Source: Parachlorella kessleri (Eukaryota; Chlorophyta; Trebouxiophyceae; Chlorellales; Chlorellaceae). Taken from it: a stretch of DNA of 64,000 nucleotides. The notes below the pieces were generated by a model that made no database searches, was not told the origin of the DNA, and saw only the letters and a list, made by a program, of their open reading frames with translations. The stretch lies in contig BBXU01000345.1 of NCBI GenBank assembly GCA_001598975.1, positions 1-64,000 on the forward strand, in the 5' to 3' direction. The translations under genes were made by a program, and so were the position numbers. How positions within the stretch are numbered: the stretch's first letter is position 1; each line of letters starts with the position of its first letter. This document shows, piece by piece, positions 47,201 through 58,600 of the stretch.

Positions 47201-49631
47201 TTGCCAATTTCTTACAAGTTTGGGCCACCCTTGACCGTTCCTAGCCCAGGCTGGGCACTCTGCAGCCATTCTCCCAGCAGCTGCTCGATGCATGCCACGT
47301 CGGCGCAGGTTACCACTTTCTACTGGCGTGGCCGTGCCATGGGAGCTGCTAACAGAGTCAGCCCAGCCGGGGGCGGTCCCGCTCCCTCCTGCCTGTCCCT
47401 CGGAAGACACCTTGCTCTTACCTGTCTGTGCCCGTGTCGCAAACCCCTGTTCCAGCGTCACGCGCCGACCCCTCCCCTTTTCCTTTCCCGTGGGTGCAGG
47501 CCAGGGCGTGCCACGTCAGCTCCTCGCTGAGCTGGCGCAGCTGGTGGGGCGGGCCTGCCAGCTGTGCCAGGCGGCACTCCGGGTGGAGGGCGTGAGGGTG
47601 ATCGAGCTGATCGCCAAGGACCCCGCCACCATGTCCCTCGCGGAGAACGAGGAGGAGAACAGGCGGTGGAGGAGGGCGCTGGAGGCAAGTGTTTCCCGTT
47701 GTATCGGGGTTCCAGGGTAAGCCCTGGAATTCCCTGAAAAAGTGAGGACTTTCCGCTTCAGGGAAAAAGTGGCATGTTTGCTGGGCGGCCGGTGTTGCCG
47801 CATGTGGTGGACGGGCATGGGGACTCTATGGTGTCCTTGAGTGGGGGCGTGTGGTTGCCAGGGCGGGAGAGGGTGCGGCGCTGGAGTGCAAGCCAGGGAG
47901 GTGTGGGCAGTGGAAGTGTGACGGTTTCCTAGCCTAAGTAGAGGACTTTGTTCAGGAGGTGTTATTAGTGAAGCGTGGATGAGGACGGGAAAGCTTGACT
48001 CATACTCGTTGAAAGGCACCCTGTTGGTGAGGGACTTGGCCTGCAGAGCCTGCCTCCCTGCCTGCCTCTACAGCCAACAGCTGACAAGGCACTGGTCCCC
48101 CTGGTGGCAGCAGCAGGCAGCAGCGAGCTCCTGCATCGGCCTTGCTGCCTACACCGGGAGGGAACCCCGCCTCTGTGCCGAGGAGGGCCATGTTGACTCC
48201 CTGCCCTGCCTGTACCCGCCCCGCAGGTGATGAGGCTGTCCCCCGGCCAGCAGCAGCAGCTGCTCATGCTGCGGCAGTCGCACCTGGCCAAGATGCAGCG
48301 CATCTACGAGGAGCGCCAGCGACTCAATCTGGAGGTCCATTGCGGTTGTGTGGGCGGGCACACTGTGGGGCAGTAGCCATTGTCTGCGCGCGGGCACTGC
48401 ACACATGCATGCGCCTGGCCTTTGGCACGCTTGAGGGGCCACCCTGCCCCTCTAAGTTTGCTTGCTGTAAGGATTGCGGTCTTGGATGCCCCTGCACAAA
48501 TGCCGCCCCACCAGAGGGCAGCCGAGAGGTCTCCCGAAACTCTATTAACACCCAGCCTCCCCGCAGGATGTGTGAAGTCCTGTCAAACTACACCCTCACT
48601 TCCTTCCGCAGGCCTTGGCCCTCATGGGATATCAGAGCCTTTCAAACTGGTGTAATACACCTGCTCACCCCCCACCCCACCCCACCTCCTCCCTACCCCC
48701 CACGCAGGCCATGGCCCTCATGCTGCCCCACCAGAGCCGCAACCCGTACGAGGACAACACGGTGGAGGGGCGGCTGCACAACATCTCCTCCTGCGGCTAC
48801 CTCGCCATCGCGCGCAGCAACGCGGAGCTGGGCGCGGTGCTCGACAAGGTCAAGGACAACCTGCGCAGGGAGCAGCGCGCGGTGATGGACATCAATTGCG
48901 TGACCACCAGCAAGATCCTCAGCCCTGTGCAGTCAGCCCTGTACATACTGGAGGTGTACCCGCTGCACTGCGACGCACTGGTGAGCCGCAGCCGGGGACG
49001 CGCAGTGTCGCTCAACCCTGTGTGTGGTGCAGCTTTGTGTGACCCTTGGGGCATGGTGGGTGGGTTCAACAAGTTGTGTCCACAGAACAGGAAGCCTTTG
49101 TGTGTGGCCGCCCCGAGGTGGACGTTGACATAAGGGAAGCTATGCGAGCAAGTAGACGTGGGGCATGTTCTGCACATGCTTTATGTTTTCGGGCCGCGGG
49201 CCACTAGCTGCTGACCTACTCAGCTCTTGTTGCATCACTTAGCACAATTCTTAGTTATGCCTTGGTCTCTGGTGCGCGTTCGCTTCCCGACCACTCAACG
49301 AGTCTTGACCTGGCCAGACAGGCGAGCCATAGCCTGCTGACTGTGTGTTCATTGCCCTCCCTTTCTGCAGGCCCTGACCAACGTGCTGGCCCGAACAGTC
49401 GCCAGAGAGGACCTGGGCTTGCCCCCAGGCCGCTGCCCCAACGCCGCCACTTGTCCCAAGGTCGCCTCTGGCATCTGCAACGGATACAACTGCACAACCC
49501 TGGGACTGGACCAGCCCTCAGCCTGCCGCAACGGGGGCGATGCGGCGCCGCCTGGCACAGCTGCGACTGCAACGGCGACCATGGCAAGGCCAGCCGAGGG
49601 TCTGTGGGCACGGCCACCAAGGCAGCCTTGA
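44275..49631 (+). CDS. Large bZIP transcription factor, YAP-like basic region
   Basis: Exons: 44275-44334, 44487-44565, 44684-45509, 45771-45846, 46235-46327, 46727-47108, 47500-47684, 48227-48334, 48708-48980, 49371-49631; 780 aa with all phases closing. The N-terminal 300 residues are Ala/Gly/Pro/Gln-rich with a polyQ tract and look like an activation region. The basic region NKVAQQRYRERKKAKF (about residues 315-330) keeps the N-x7-R core. It has Gln and an aromatic residue where fungal YAP factors have NxxAQxxFR. A heptad region follows (MESTIEALTAQLAALQ, LETKLVERESEIERLK). An Ala-rich linker leads to a folded-looking C-terminal region (GIDFKSGFSDQAARLGAFVE, LLMLRQSHLAKMQRIYEERQ, MDINCVTTSKILSPVQSALY) that I cannot name. 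The intron after exon 7 has a GC donor. Confidence 0.85.
46561..46620 (+). repeat. Perfect 15-bp inverted repeat plus direct repeat of its loop
   Basis: GGGGTAGCTTGCAAG (46561-46575) and CTTGCAAGCTACCCC (46588-46602) are exact complements around a 12-nt loop. The sequence CAAGTGAGCCCACAAAC at 46572-46588 recurs at 46604-46620. All of it lies in bZIP intron 5. Confidence 0.9.
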
Positions 49632-50610
49632 AGGATACTTCAGCCCCAGGAGTGCTACTGCCGCGTCGCAATGCAATAGCAAGTGGGAGGCCTGTCTGCT
49701 GCATGGCTGGTGGCGGGGGCCAGGCAGCCCTCTGGGTGGCTGTGCTACAGAGGCTTTCACCTTGTATGTGTACCGCTTAGATGATTTGTTTGGCGACGGC
49801 TGCTCCTCGTGGAGGCTTCATGGGGAGGAACTTGAACGAACGATACTCACCGAGTTTGTGTGTAGATGGGTTTTTGGGTGCTGAAGGGGCCGGCAGGCAG
49901 AGTCTTAATACCGTTGGGCAACAGGTGAGCTATGGTGCTGTTGTGGTAGAGATGCCTGGCTTGGGTTGGCCTTCTACATGCGTTGTAAGAGTCAAATTTG
50001 GCCATCTTTCTACCTTTCATTCATAAAGGACATGCATCGGCGTGTGTGTGTTGGGTCGGGCTGCCCGTGCTGGTTGCGGGTGTTAATGGGCGCATGTGCA
50101 TGCCAGGCCTTGGGTCGATGAGCAGCTCCCAAACATTTGCAGAGTCTGGACTTTTGGGCCAGGATCTCATCGGCCTCGTTGGATTTGTTGTGTACCACCT
50201 GCTGGCTTTCTTAGCTCTGAATTTGGGGCGCCTTGCTTGTCTGTTTGGAAGCTGTTGCACTACTGATAAAACCACCTATCTTGGAGTGCGCCGGGATGTA
50301 CCCTACTTCCGGCCCCTTTGGTGCAGCCTTCAGTCAGTCATTAAATCCAACCTCTCAGGCTATCTGGCCATTCCTCAGAGCATGCACTGCATGCACCGCT
50401 GGCACATGCCTGCATGTTCATTGCCGCACAATATAAGTCACCAACAGCACGTCAATCATTGGCCCTGGGTGCCTTTTTCAGCACCATAAAGCTCTGACAA
50501 CGACTGCAGATGGATGTCTTCGCTCATCCACCCCCCAAACCTCGCTCTGCTCATGAATACACCAACACACTGGATCCATCCAGGGCCGGAATCCCGCTGG
50601 CAGGCAGCTG
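49632..50610. other. Convergent 3' region, bZIP / unknown gene
   Basis: This is non-coding as far as I can see. TGTAA at 49984-49988 is a candidate bZIP poly(A) signal, about 350 bp after the stop. Confidence 0.45.
49984..49988 (+). terminator. TGTAA poly(A) signal candidate for bZIP
   Basis: The TGTAA motif follows the bZIP stop by about 350 bp, a normal 3' UTR length for green algae. The evidence is positional only. Confidence 0.35.
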
Positions 50611-51251
50611 TCAATGGTAGTTGTGCTCCTTGCAGTCGGGCAGCTCCACAGTCTTCAGGGGCACAGTGGAGCTGGGCAGGTAGTCCGTCTGGATGCCCTT
50701 GTAGCCCATGGTGGCTGCCGCTGTGCCCTTGATGCTGGGATTTACCTGCACGGAAGCACATGGCACACCTTGCAGCCAGCTTGCCCCCCGGGCACAAACC
50801 TGGGAGTTGGTGTTCGCGCTAAGTCATGCATGAACCCCCTAACATAGGCAAATGTCTCGAGCTGCAGTCAATCATAAGTCTCGACCCACACTTTCACTTG
50901 AGGTCTGCCTGACCTGAGGCCAGCGCGGGGCAGACAGTGCATACACCGGTGGCTTGTTGAAGGCGGCTGGCCGCTTCTTCACAAGCAGGTGGCCGTTCTT
51001 ATCCACGATCGGTATCGTCCGCCCGTCCTCTGTCTTGCAGGTGGGGCTGGATGCGTTGCTAGGCTGCTGCTTGTGTGTGTCGGCCACCTCCCAGTTGCCC
51101 AGCATGTGAGGCCTGCGCAGGTTTCAAGAGGGCTTGCCAAAGCCATCAATCCCCTCCAGCCATCAACTCCATCTTGCCACCGAATTTGGGAAAGCGGGTG
51201 CACACACCTGAAGCTGTTATCAAACTGGCTGGCGGAGTACAGCCGGGACAT
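50611..51251 (-). CDS. Unrecognised small protein, 125 aa
   Basis: Exons: 51208-51251, 50914-51112, 50611-50745, with phases 2 and 0 closing. It begins MSRLYSASQFDNSFRRPHML and continues GNWEVADTHKQQ, DGRTIPIVDKNGHLLVKKRP, AAFNKPPVYALSAPRWPQ, then GYKGIQTDYLPSSTVPLKTV and ends CKEHNYH. It has no signal peptide or membrane helix. It is rich in Pro, Tyr, Asn and basic residues with little predicted helix, the style of small structural proteins such as axonemal microtubule-inner proteins. That comparison is impressionistic and I do not assign a family. The frame is open upstream of the chosen ATG, so a further 5' exon is possible. Confidence 0.55.
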
Positions 51252-53005
51252 CTGTTCCTTACGCACGGTTGGGGCTTGGAGTTGAACACAGAGGCCGCGG
51301 CCTGTGCTCACTCTTGGAGACACAACTTGGCGTGGCAACCTTCAATATAATTGTATCTTGGGAACAAGGCGACTTGTACAGGCACCGGATATACAAGGGC
51401 GGCCTCAACTCTCGGAGCCCTGCTTGGCAGCGCGCGGGCGGAAGAATACACTCAATCCCGCCCCTCGGGAATTTGCTCAAGTGTGTTGTGCACAAGCTCA
51501 CGCCACGCTGCTCTGCCTTTACAGATCCATGTGTGTTGATAGTGGCAGGCAGTGCCAGCACAGGAGAGGTAAAGTTGCACTGACAGGGCTGGAATCCAGG
51601 ATGCAAGGTACGGGGCCTTGCCCAAGTTCCAAGCCAGTACGTCTTTCCCCAAGACAAGCTAAGCTATTAGACCTATATAGAATAGGTAAAGGAACCTTTG
51701 GTTCAAAGCTGAGGCTGAGCAGCAATAAACAGTAGCAATGGCAAATGACCTGGGGCAGCGCTGCGGACTGTTTAAGACACCGCAAGCAGCCTCGCCTTGC
51801 TGCTGCCTTGCATACAGACTCACTAGCACAAAATGTTTCCTTCCCAACAGTCTCTGCAAGCACTTTGCCTCCGAACCACTTCATACCCTGTGTGTCTGCA
51901 GAGATGGCAGGAAGGCTGCACCTGGTGTTCGGATGGCTTGACCTAATCCTGTGGATGCAGGCCAGAGCACCAGCTGCCAAAATCACCCCAGGCCTTGCGA
52001 CGGGCTGCAGCTGCGACCCCACCACGCCAAGGAGCAAGCCTGAAGGCCCACGGAATCATGGGTAGCAGTTCATCCCTGGGTGCGACCGATGAAGTTTCCC
52101 AAGGAAGCAGAACTCACTATTGCGAAAGCGCCACAAAGTAGGTGCTGCACGACCAAGCACTCTATTTTTGCCAGGCAGCCTGCGTACAAGCGCCAAGGGC
52201 CCCTACTGTCTACCTCACTAGTAGCAGAGCTAGATAGCACAGCCAGTGCTCCAGGCCCGTGGCCAAGACCACCCTTCCTGATGGTGTTTGTGAGGGGCTT
52301 CGGTACCCTGGCTCGAAGCTGAGGGTGCGCAGCCACAACACAGCCCCACTCCAGGGGCGAATGTATTGTCCTGACACGAAGCGGTGGGGTACACTGCTTC
52401 TTGTCTGACGCACGGGCACAAGTAGCCAAGGGTCCCGTGGCTGCTGCTGCTAGATGGCTGCGTCGACTTGATGAACAAACCCCACAGCATCCTGCGGTGG
52501 GCTGGTTGACTTACCAGCGCAGTATCACGAAGCAAGCATTTCCAACTAAGTCCCTTAACGTAGTTAATGAAAAACTGTTTGTTCCAAGCCACTGAAGCAC
52601 CAGTGTCCTTCACTGACGGGTTGGGTTGCCTCCCAAGGACTGCAATAACAAACCAGTAGCATGGTGCCTTATCTAATAGCATGTTACACAGCTGCCAAGG
52701 CAGGCGCACCACCAAGTGTGGGTTACCGGCATGCTGGTGTGGTGGTGAACCTTTCGAGCTCCCTGCGTAGCTGGAGCACTATCACCTATGGTTTAGCACA
52801 CAAGAGCACGCCAAGAACGTTCATATGAATGTCGCAACATGTCGCTGTCCAAGTCGCCACAGGTGCAGTCATGGGTGCAGTACGCGGCGGTACTCCACCG
52901 ATCCACACAAGCTAGGCCATTGCTGGCTGGTCATTGAAGCTGCGAAACGAGTCTATATCTCGTGCCAGGTAGCCAAGAAGCAGCGTGCAGGGGCAACACC
53001 TTATC
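51252..53005. other. Intergenic region, 1.75 kb, divergent
   Basis: This separates the unknown minus-strand gene and the bS16 gene on the plus strand. The longest frame (minus, 52230-52715) has no domain that I recognise and no splice support. No RNA gene or repeat family was identified. Confidence 0.4.
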
Positions 53006-54132
53006 ATGGCGGCCCTTGGCTCCTGCACTATGCCCCGCAGCCTCTGCTTCCGCAGTAACGTTGCTTCCATACAACGCCTAACAGCGTCGGTAAGTGGGCT
53101 TGCTGGCGATACTGCATGTGGCCAGCTAGTCCCCTTGATGCCTTTGCACTTGGCACAAATGCCCCGCCTTGAGCTGTCTACTGTTGTTCTGGTTGCAGCG
53201 GGTGCAGACGGTGGCCGCTCCCCGTGCGCCCCTGACAGTGGAGAACAAGGTGGCGGTGAGTAGCTGCTTGAGGTGAAGACGTGCTGCTAGCCATAACCAC
53301 CGAGCCTGCTTGTGGCTGCAGCTTGGCAGGAGCAGGAACACATATGGTTACTGCTCACTTACCAGTAACTGCGTCTCCCCGCAGATCCGCTTTTCACGGC
53401 TAGGGCGCAAGAAGCTGCCCTTCTACCGGATAGTGGCAGTGGACAGCCGCGCCCGGAGGGACGGCAAGCCTATTGAGGTGTGCTGCTGGCCTAGCGTCGC
53501 AGGAGCAAAGCAGCCAGCTGTGCCCTGAATAGGGGAGGCTGGGACCTGCTATCCAGCACACATAGCCTCGGCTTGAGCAGCGGCGGTGAATAGCAGAGGC
53601 TGCCTGTGGCAGTCTGCGGGGAACCTCTTGCAAGTGGGTAATTGTCTTGTGAACAGTGCTCTGTCTTGGGCTGCTTGCAGTACCTGGGCTGGTATAACCC
53701 CATTGCCAAGGAGGCTAATCTGAACGCACCGGCTATCAAGAAGTGGCTGTCTGTAGGGGCACAGCCGACGGAGACAGTCGGTGAGTGGCCGGGAGTGCCC
53801 TGGGGGCCTTGCGTGCGGGCGGTTATTGCCACTGCTGTGCTTGCGCCTGGTGCCAAAGCTATGCAGGCTCAGGCGCGAACCAGGAACTTGACAGGTGCCT
53901 GTGGAACAGTGGGCGCCTAGAGGGTTCGCTTAGGGTGCCTCATCTATCGCTTAGGGTGCCTCATCTACAAGCTGCTGTTAGAAGCTTGCTGGGATCATCT
54001 GTTGATTTGGCCTGATGCTGTTGTGTGTCGTTCTGGCAAGCTAAACACATTGACATGCCTGTTTGATCTGCAGCAAATCTGTTGAAGAAGGCGATGATTA
54101 TCGAGAAGAAGGAAGAGAAGGCCAAGATTTAA
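53006..54132 (+). CDS. bS16 ribosomal protein, nuclear-encoded, organelle-targeted
   Basis: This is the bacterial-type small-subunit ribosomal protein S16, for plastid and/or mitochondrial ribosomes. Exons: 53006-53089, 53199-53255, 53385-53477, 53681-53780, 54074-54132; 130 aa. Residues 1-~47 are a presequence rich in Ser, Arg and Ala ([20 protein letters not shown]), followed by the S16 core: [40 protein letters not shown], then [20 protein letters not shown] and [17 protein letters not shown]. The length and order match bacterial S16 (80-90 aa) plus a transit peptide. The ATG at 53006 is chosen because it opens the presequence; an earlier in-frame candidate at 52985 is less likely. Intron 4 contains a perfect 21-bp tandem duplication. 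Confidence 0.93.
53926..53967 (+). repeat. Perfect 21-bp tandem duplication
   Basis: Two exact units beginning TCGCTTAGGGTGCCTCATCT lie at 53926-53946 and 53947-53967 in bS16 intron 4. Confidence 0.9.
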
Positions 54133-54689
54133 ATGATGGATGCCATCGGCAGGTCGCCTGGGTGTGGCATTCTGTTGTATAACAACAAAGGGTTGTTGAT
54201 GGCTTTCATGGTTAACGTAGGGGTGGGCAAGAAGATATGCATATAGGATTAGTATCCAGGCGAGCCCCAGCGCAGGACTGCGATTCAGCCCTGTCAGCAC
54301 AATTCAACCAGCGTTTCTCTAATTGCTTTGGCTGCCACCAGCACCAGAGTTGCTAGCTCATCTATTTCGCTATTCCTGTAAGTGGGTCAGTCCGGTTCTT
54401 ACTCTGCTAGCAAATGTGGAGGACAGCAACCCTTTGGAAGGTGTAGTACCATTGTCATCCTGGTAACAACAGAGCACAACACTGGGAGGTGTCAGTGCAC
54501 TGGCGGCGCCAACAGAGGCGGCGACTGCGCTGCTGTGACAGTCACGCTCTCCACCTGCAGCATTCTTCGCTGGGAGGTGTTCAAGAAGGTGCTTGAACTC
54601 ATTCAATCATCAAACCATGCTGACAATTCTCTACTGCCCCTGCTTCAGTTGACCTGCATCGCCTCTTCCAGTGGCCTTAGCTTATCTTG

Positions 54690-55020
54690 GGGAGAGAACT
54701 CAGGCTCATATTGCATCCAGCCCTGTCAGTTCCGTCCAGTCCAGCCCAGCTCAGCTCTACTCCCTGACCGCACTACCTGCCACCCATGCTATTATCTTGG
54801 GGAGAGAATTACTGGCTCAGAACTCAGGCAAGACTCAGGCTCATTCTGCATGCAGCCCTGTCAGCCCAGTATCCCAGTACCTCATCCCTGCTCGCATTAT
54901 CTGCCACCCTCATAAATACTCAGGCAAGACTCAGGCACATTCTGCATACAACCCTGGCAGTCCAGCTCACCTCTCACTCCCTGTTCGCACTACCTGCCAC
55001 CCATGCTAATAGTTCAGGCT
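54690..55020 (+). repeat. Dispersed repeat A, tandem cluster of three copies
   Basis: Three copies follow each other at about 54693-54793, 54820-54918 and 54919-55015. All carry the ACTCAGGC start, the GCATCCAGCCCTG- or GCATACAACCCTG-like middle and the CTACCTGCCACCCATG- or TATCTGCCACCC-like end. TATCTTGGGGAGAGAA occurs before the first unit and again between units 1 and 2, suggesting a longer ~120-bp unit. Confidence 0.8.
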
Positions 55021-55164
55021 TGCCCTTGTTCTCCATGGCCCCTGCTTCAGTTCAGCTGCCCCTCCTCTCCCAGTGGCCTTAGCCTTTCTCGGGGGGAGAA
55101 CTATTGGGGGGTTCAATGAGCAGCTGAGAAGCAATACTTGCTGTACTTCTGTAAGTTTGGCCCT

Positions 55165-55254
55165 GCGGACATCTCCGCCCTGTGGGCCCCAAGATGTCCG
55201 CCAGGTTCTGGCAGAAGTCCGAACGTTTCTTAGGGGTTCGGACATCTTGTCCGA
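55165..55254 (+). repeat. Three clustered inverted repeats sharing CGGACATCT
   Basis: GCGGACATCT (55165-55174) pairs with AGATGTCCGC (55192-55201). GTCCGAAC (55217-55224) pairs with GTTCGGAC (55236-55243). TCGGACA-TCT-TGTCCGA (55238-55254) is a 7-3-7 palindrome. All fall within 90 bp, about 400-500 bp upstream of the DNA2 start. Confidence 0.85.
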
Positions 55255-55660
55255 CTTTGGGGAACCCTGCCTGCCACCATGCTAACAACACTGGGGTGGT
55301 GTTAGTCGGGCGGCGTCAACAAGGGCGGCGGCTACTCTGCTGTGACAGTCACGCTATCCACTTGTAGCATCCCTCGCTGGGAGGTGTCCTAGGGTCCTGG
55401 GAGGTGCTTGAACCATCACCGCCACGTAGACAGCATCCACAGCAGGAGGGATTTTCGAAAGCCACTGACAACGCTATATACGTCCCTCTTTTGCCAGCAC
55501 TCTTTCTTACTACCTTTTTGGTGGCTTTATGGAGGGCACTTCTTCACTAGGAAGCAGCCTGGGACCCATGCTAGGATGGTGAAGGTGCGATACGGACAAA
55601 GGAGGGCTTCGCGTTCTATTCACCTCAATCCCGGTGCTGTCAAGTCCCTAACTACTATCG

Positions 55661-58600
55661 ATGACTTCCAATGCGCAGAAACCAGCAGTCGGGGCGAAAA
55701 AGCAAAAACAAGAAGTACTTGGAGGGCCCAGTATCACCAGGTTCTTCGACCCCCGGCCTGCAGGCACCAGCCCAGTGGTGGGTTCGCAAGTCCCGTTGAA
55801 CCCAGCAGCGCTCGTTTGCAAGTCGAGAAAAAGGGCTCGCATTTTGTGCAGGCCGCCAAAGCATCCTCTACAGCCTGCCCCCAAGTGACGGCTGGAGGTG
55901 ATGTGGCCGCGGTCACGCCACCAGGACCGGGCGGGGAAGGCCCTGCCCAGGCAGTCCAGGCTCTGGGCATCACCTGGCGTCCCAAGCACCTGCTGGAGGC
56001 TGACATGGTAAGCCGCAGTGTAGGCTTACTTCTGGGTTGAGGAGCTCGAGGCTGAAGCGCTGCCGATACTTCTCAATTTCTATGCTCAGAGGGCAGAGTG
56101 CCGACAAATGGATGCCTCTATGATGCTTCACTGCAAACTACCTGCAGAGCATGATGAGTCAGGACACGGATGCGCTGTGCGTGGTATGGCACGATTCCCC
56201 AGGCAGTGGCTCGCAGCCAGCCGAAAGGCTTGCTGGCATGGCGGTTGCAGTGCAACGTAGCACTGCTGCCGGTGGTGCGCAGCCAACGAGCTTTGACGCA
56301 ATCAAGCAGCGCCTTATCTCTGCGGCGCAGCAGCCACGAGGGCAGGGTCAGCCTCACCAGCGGGCGGGCACTGGGCAGCCGGTTGCAGCAGGGCAGAAGC
56401 ATGCTCGCGACAGCCAGGCAGATGCCCTGCTGGAGGGTCTTTTCTGTCATGAGCAGCAGCGGTGAGCTGGAAGCGCATGCAAGGTGTTGTGCATATTTCG
56501 AGAACCTTACAAGGGGTAGCACTGCCGTTTTGCACTCCCATCTGGGGCTGCACTCTATTGAATTTCGAGTATGTAGCAGCCGCCTTGCTATCATCAACCT
56601 GCAATCTGCTGAAAGTAACTTTACGTTAACCTACAAATTGTGCAGGGCAGCAGGGGAAGCCCGGCAAGGCGGCCCCGTGCCTGCAGTGCCAGGGTGCTCG
56701 GTGGTGTCGGCCACGGTGTCAGAGCTTGGCGGCCCAGCTGGGGCGCACAGAACTCCTGCTACACATCTCAGGGGCATTCTCAAGCGGCCACAATCAGTCA
56801 CCCGTGGAGCAGGGCAGAAGGGCACCCCTGGGTCCACTGTTAAGTTCAACCTGGGTGGAGCCAGCGCTGCCAAGCTGGTGCAAAGCCGCTCGGCCAAGCA
56901 GGTGGGCATTACTACTGTTGTTGGTCCCTGCGAAGACACTTTATGTTCTTGGTGAAGGTCGTCAAACCAGCCACTTCATTCACGCACAAAGGACTGGAGC
57001 CTGCCTGAACTGCACGGGGTTTGAGTAGCTCGCATAGAGATTTTGCTCGCAGGGTGCCCCTGCTCACAAGCAGAGGCGGCAGTCTGGGCAGAAGCGGAAG
57101 GCACTTCTTGAGCTGCTGGAGCAAGTGGAGACCATGGTCCAGGTGGGACTGGAATGACCGTCAGGCATGTCCTTTGTGGTAGCGCTTAGGTGTGAGTTTT
57201 CTTGTTACCAACAACAAAAGTTGTGGACATTTGATCACATACCAGAAACATTTACTTAGCATGGTGATTGTGCGCCAAAATATTAAAAAGTTCCCATGAC
57301 AAACATTTGCAGAGCTGCGGCAGCGATGGTGGCTCGGCCAAGGCTGCGGGGGATCTTGAAAGCCCTGATAAGGAAAACTCGCAGCTGGAGAACAGCCAGG
57401 AGGGCGCGCAGCAGGGGGTTCAAAAGCCTGGCAAGGTCCTGCCCGAGGATGCCAAGCAGCTGGGGCCAGCCCAGCAAGCCGCCCCTGCAAAGGGAGCTGT
57501 GCCGCAGCACGTCGTTGTTGTCCCGGGGGAAGCTGGCAAAGGGAAGCAAGGGTGTCTAAAGAAGCCGCAGCCCTGTCAAGCCGACGAGCAGCACGAAGCT
57601 TTGCAGGCAGCCCGCCCAGGGCATAAAGACCCCTCTCAGCGGCTGGCAGTCCCACAGCAGCAGCAGCAGCAGCAGAGCCACTATCAGCATGTGCCCAAGC
57701 AGCAGTTGCTGCCACACCGTCAGAAACCCTCAATGCAATGCCAGGGTCCCCTGTCCTCGCAACAGCCTCCCATTGGGGCAAACCCCAGCTGTAGGGTTTC
57801 AGGTATGTCTGTTGGTCAGCAGCAAAGGTGGCAGCAGGGTCAACAACATGCCCCGCAGCAGCACCGGGTTTCGCAGCGTGGCATGCCTCAGCTACACCGG
57901 CCACAACACGCCCCACAGCCGTCCTGTGTGTCGCAGCCCGTTGTTCAGCAGTGGAGGCATGTGCAGGGTGCTGAGCGGCCTCTTACCCAGCAGCAGGTCG
58001 GCTCCATCCATCAAGCCACCACTAGCGCAGTCCCTGGCCCACAGCCACGGCAGCAAGCACAGCAGCAGGTGCAAAGCCTCCCCTGCAGTGCTGGCAGCGA
58101 TGGGTGGGACGATGATGAAGTGGGAGCAGAGGAGGACGCACTACTAGCAGAGCTGGAGATGCAGGTGTGGAGCGCTGTTACATTGCTCAATGTGGCTGGG
58201 AGGCTGCTTGCTTGCTTGCTTCCCTTGGGGACGCTAGAGGGCAATCCTTGTTTGCCACAGGTGCTTGAGACAGTGCTGGAAACTGATCTCTGAGAAGGCG
58301 GCTTTCATGCGTTGGATGGTCCACCCAATGCTGTATTACCTTGCTCACCTTCCCTTGCAGTTGGCTGCCCAAATAGAGCAACGCCAAGCTGCTGCCAAGG
58401 CCTTGCAAGCCAGTAAATTTCAGCCTAGCAGTGTCCATCCTCATCTTGACGAGGCAGGCGCAGCAGTCACCTCAACAGTAATCGTGGCTGCCCAGCCTGT
58501 TCCTGCACCACGGGAAGCGCAGCAACCAGCGAGTAACGCAGTGTGCACTGGGCTGCCAGCAGCTGGAGATATAGCCATGTCTGTAGCCGCACCAGTGCCT

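Noticed and set aside
52230..52715. 161-codon minus-strand open frame
   Set aside because: It has no domain, no splice context and mixed composition; it is probably chance.
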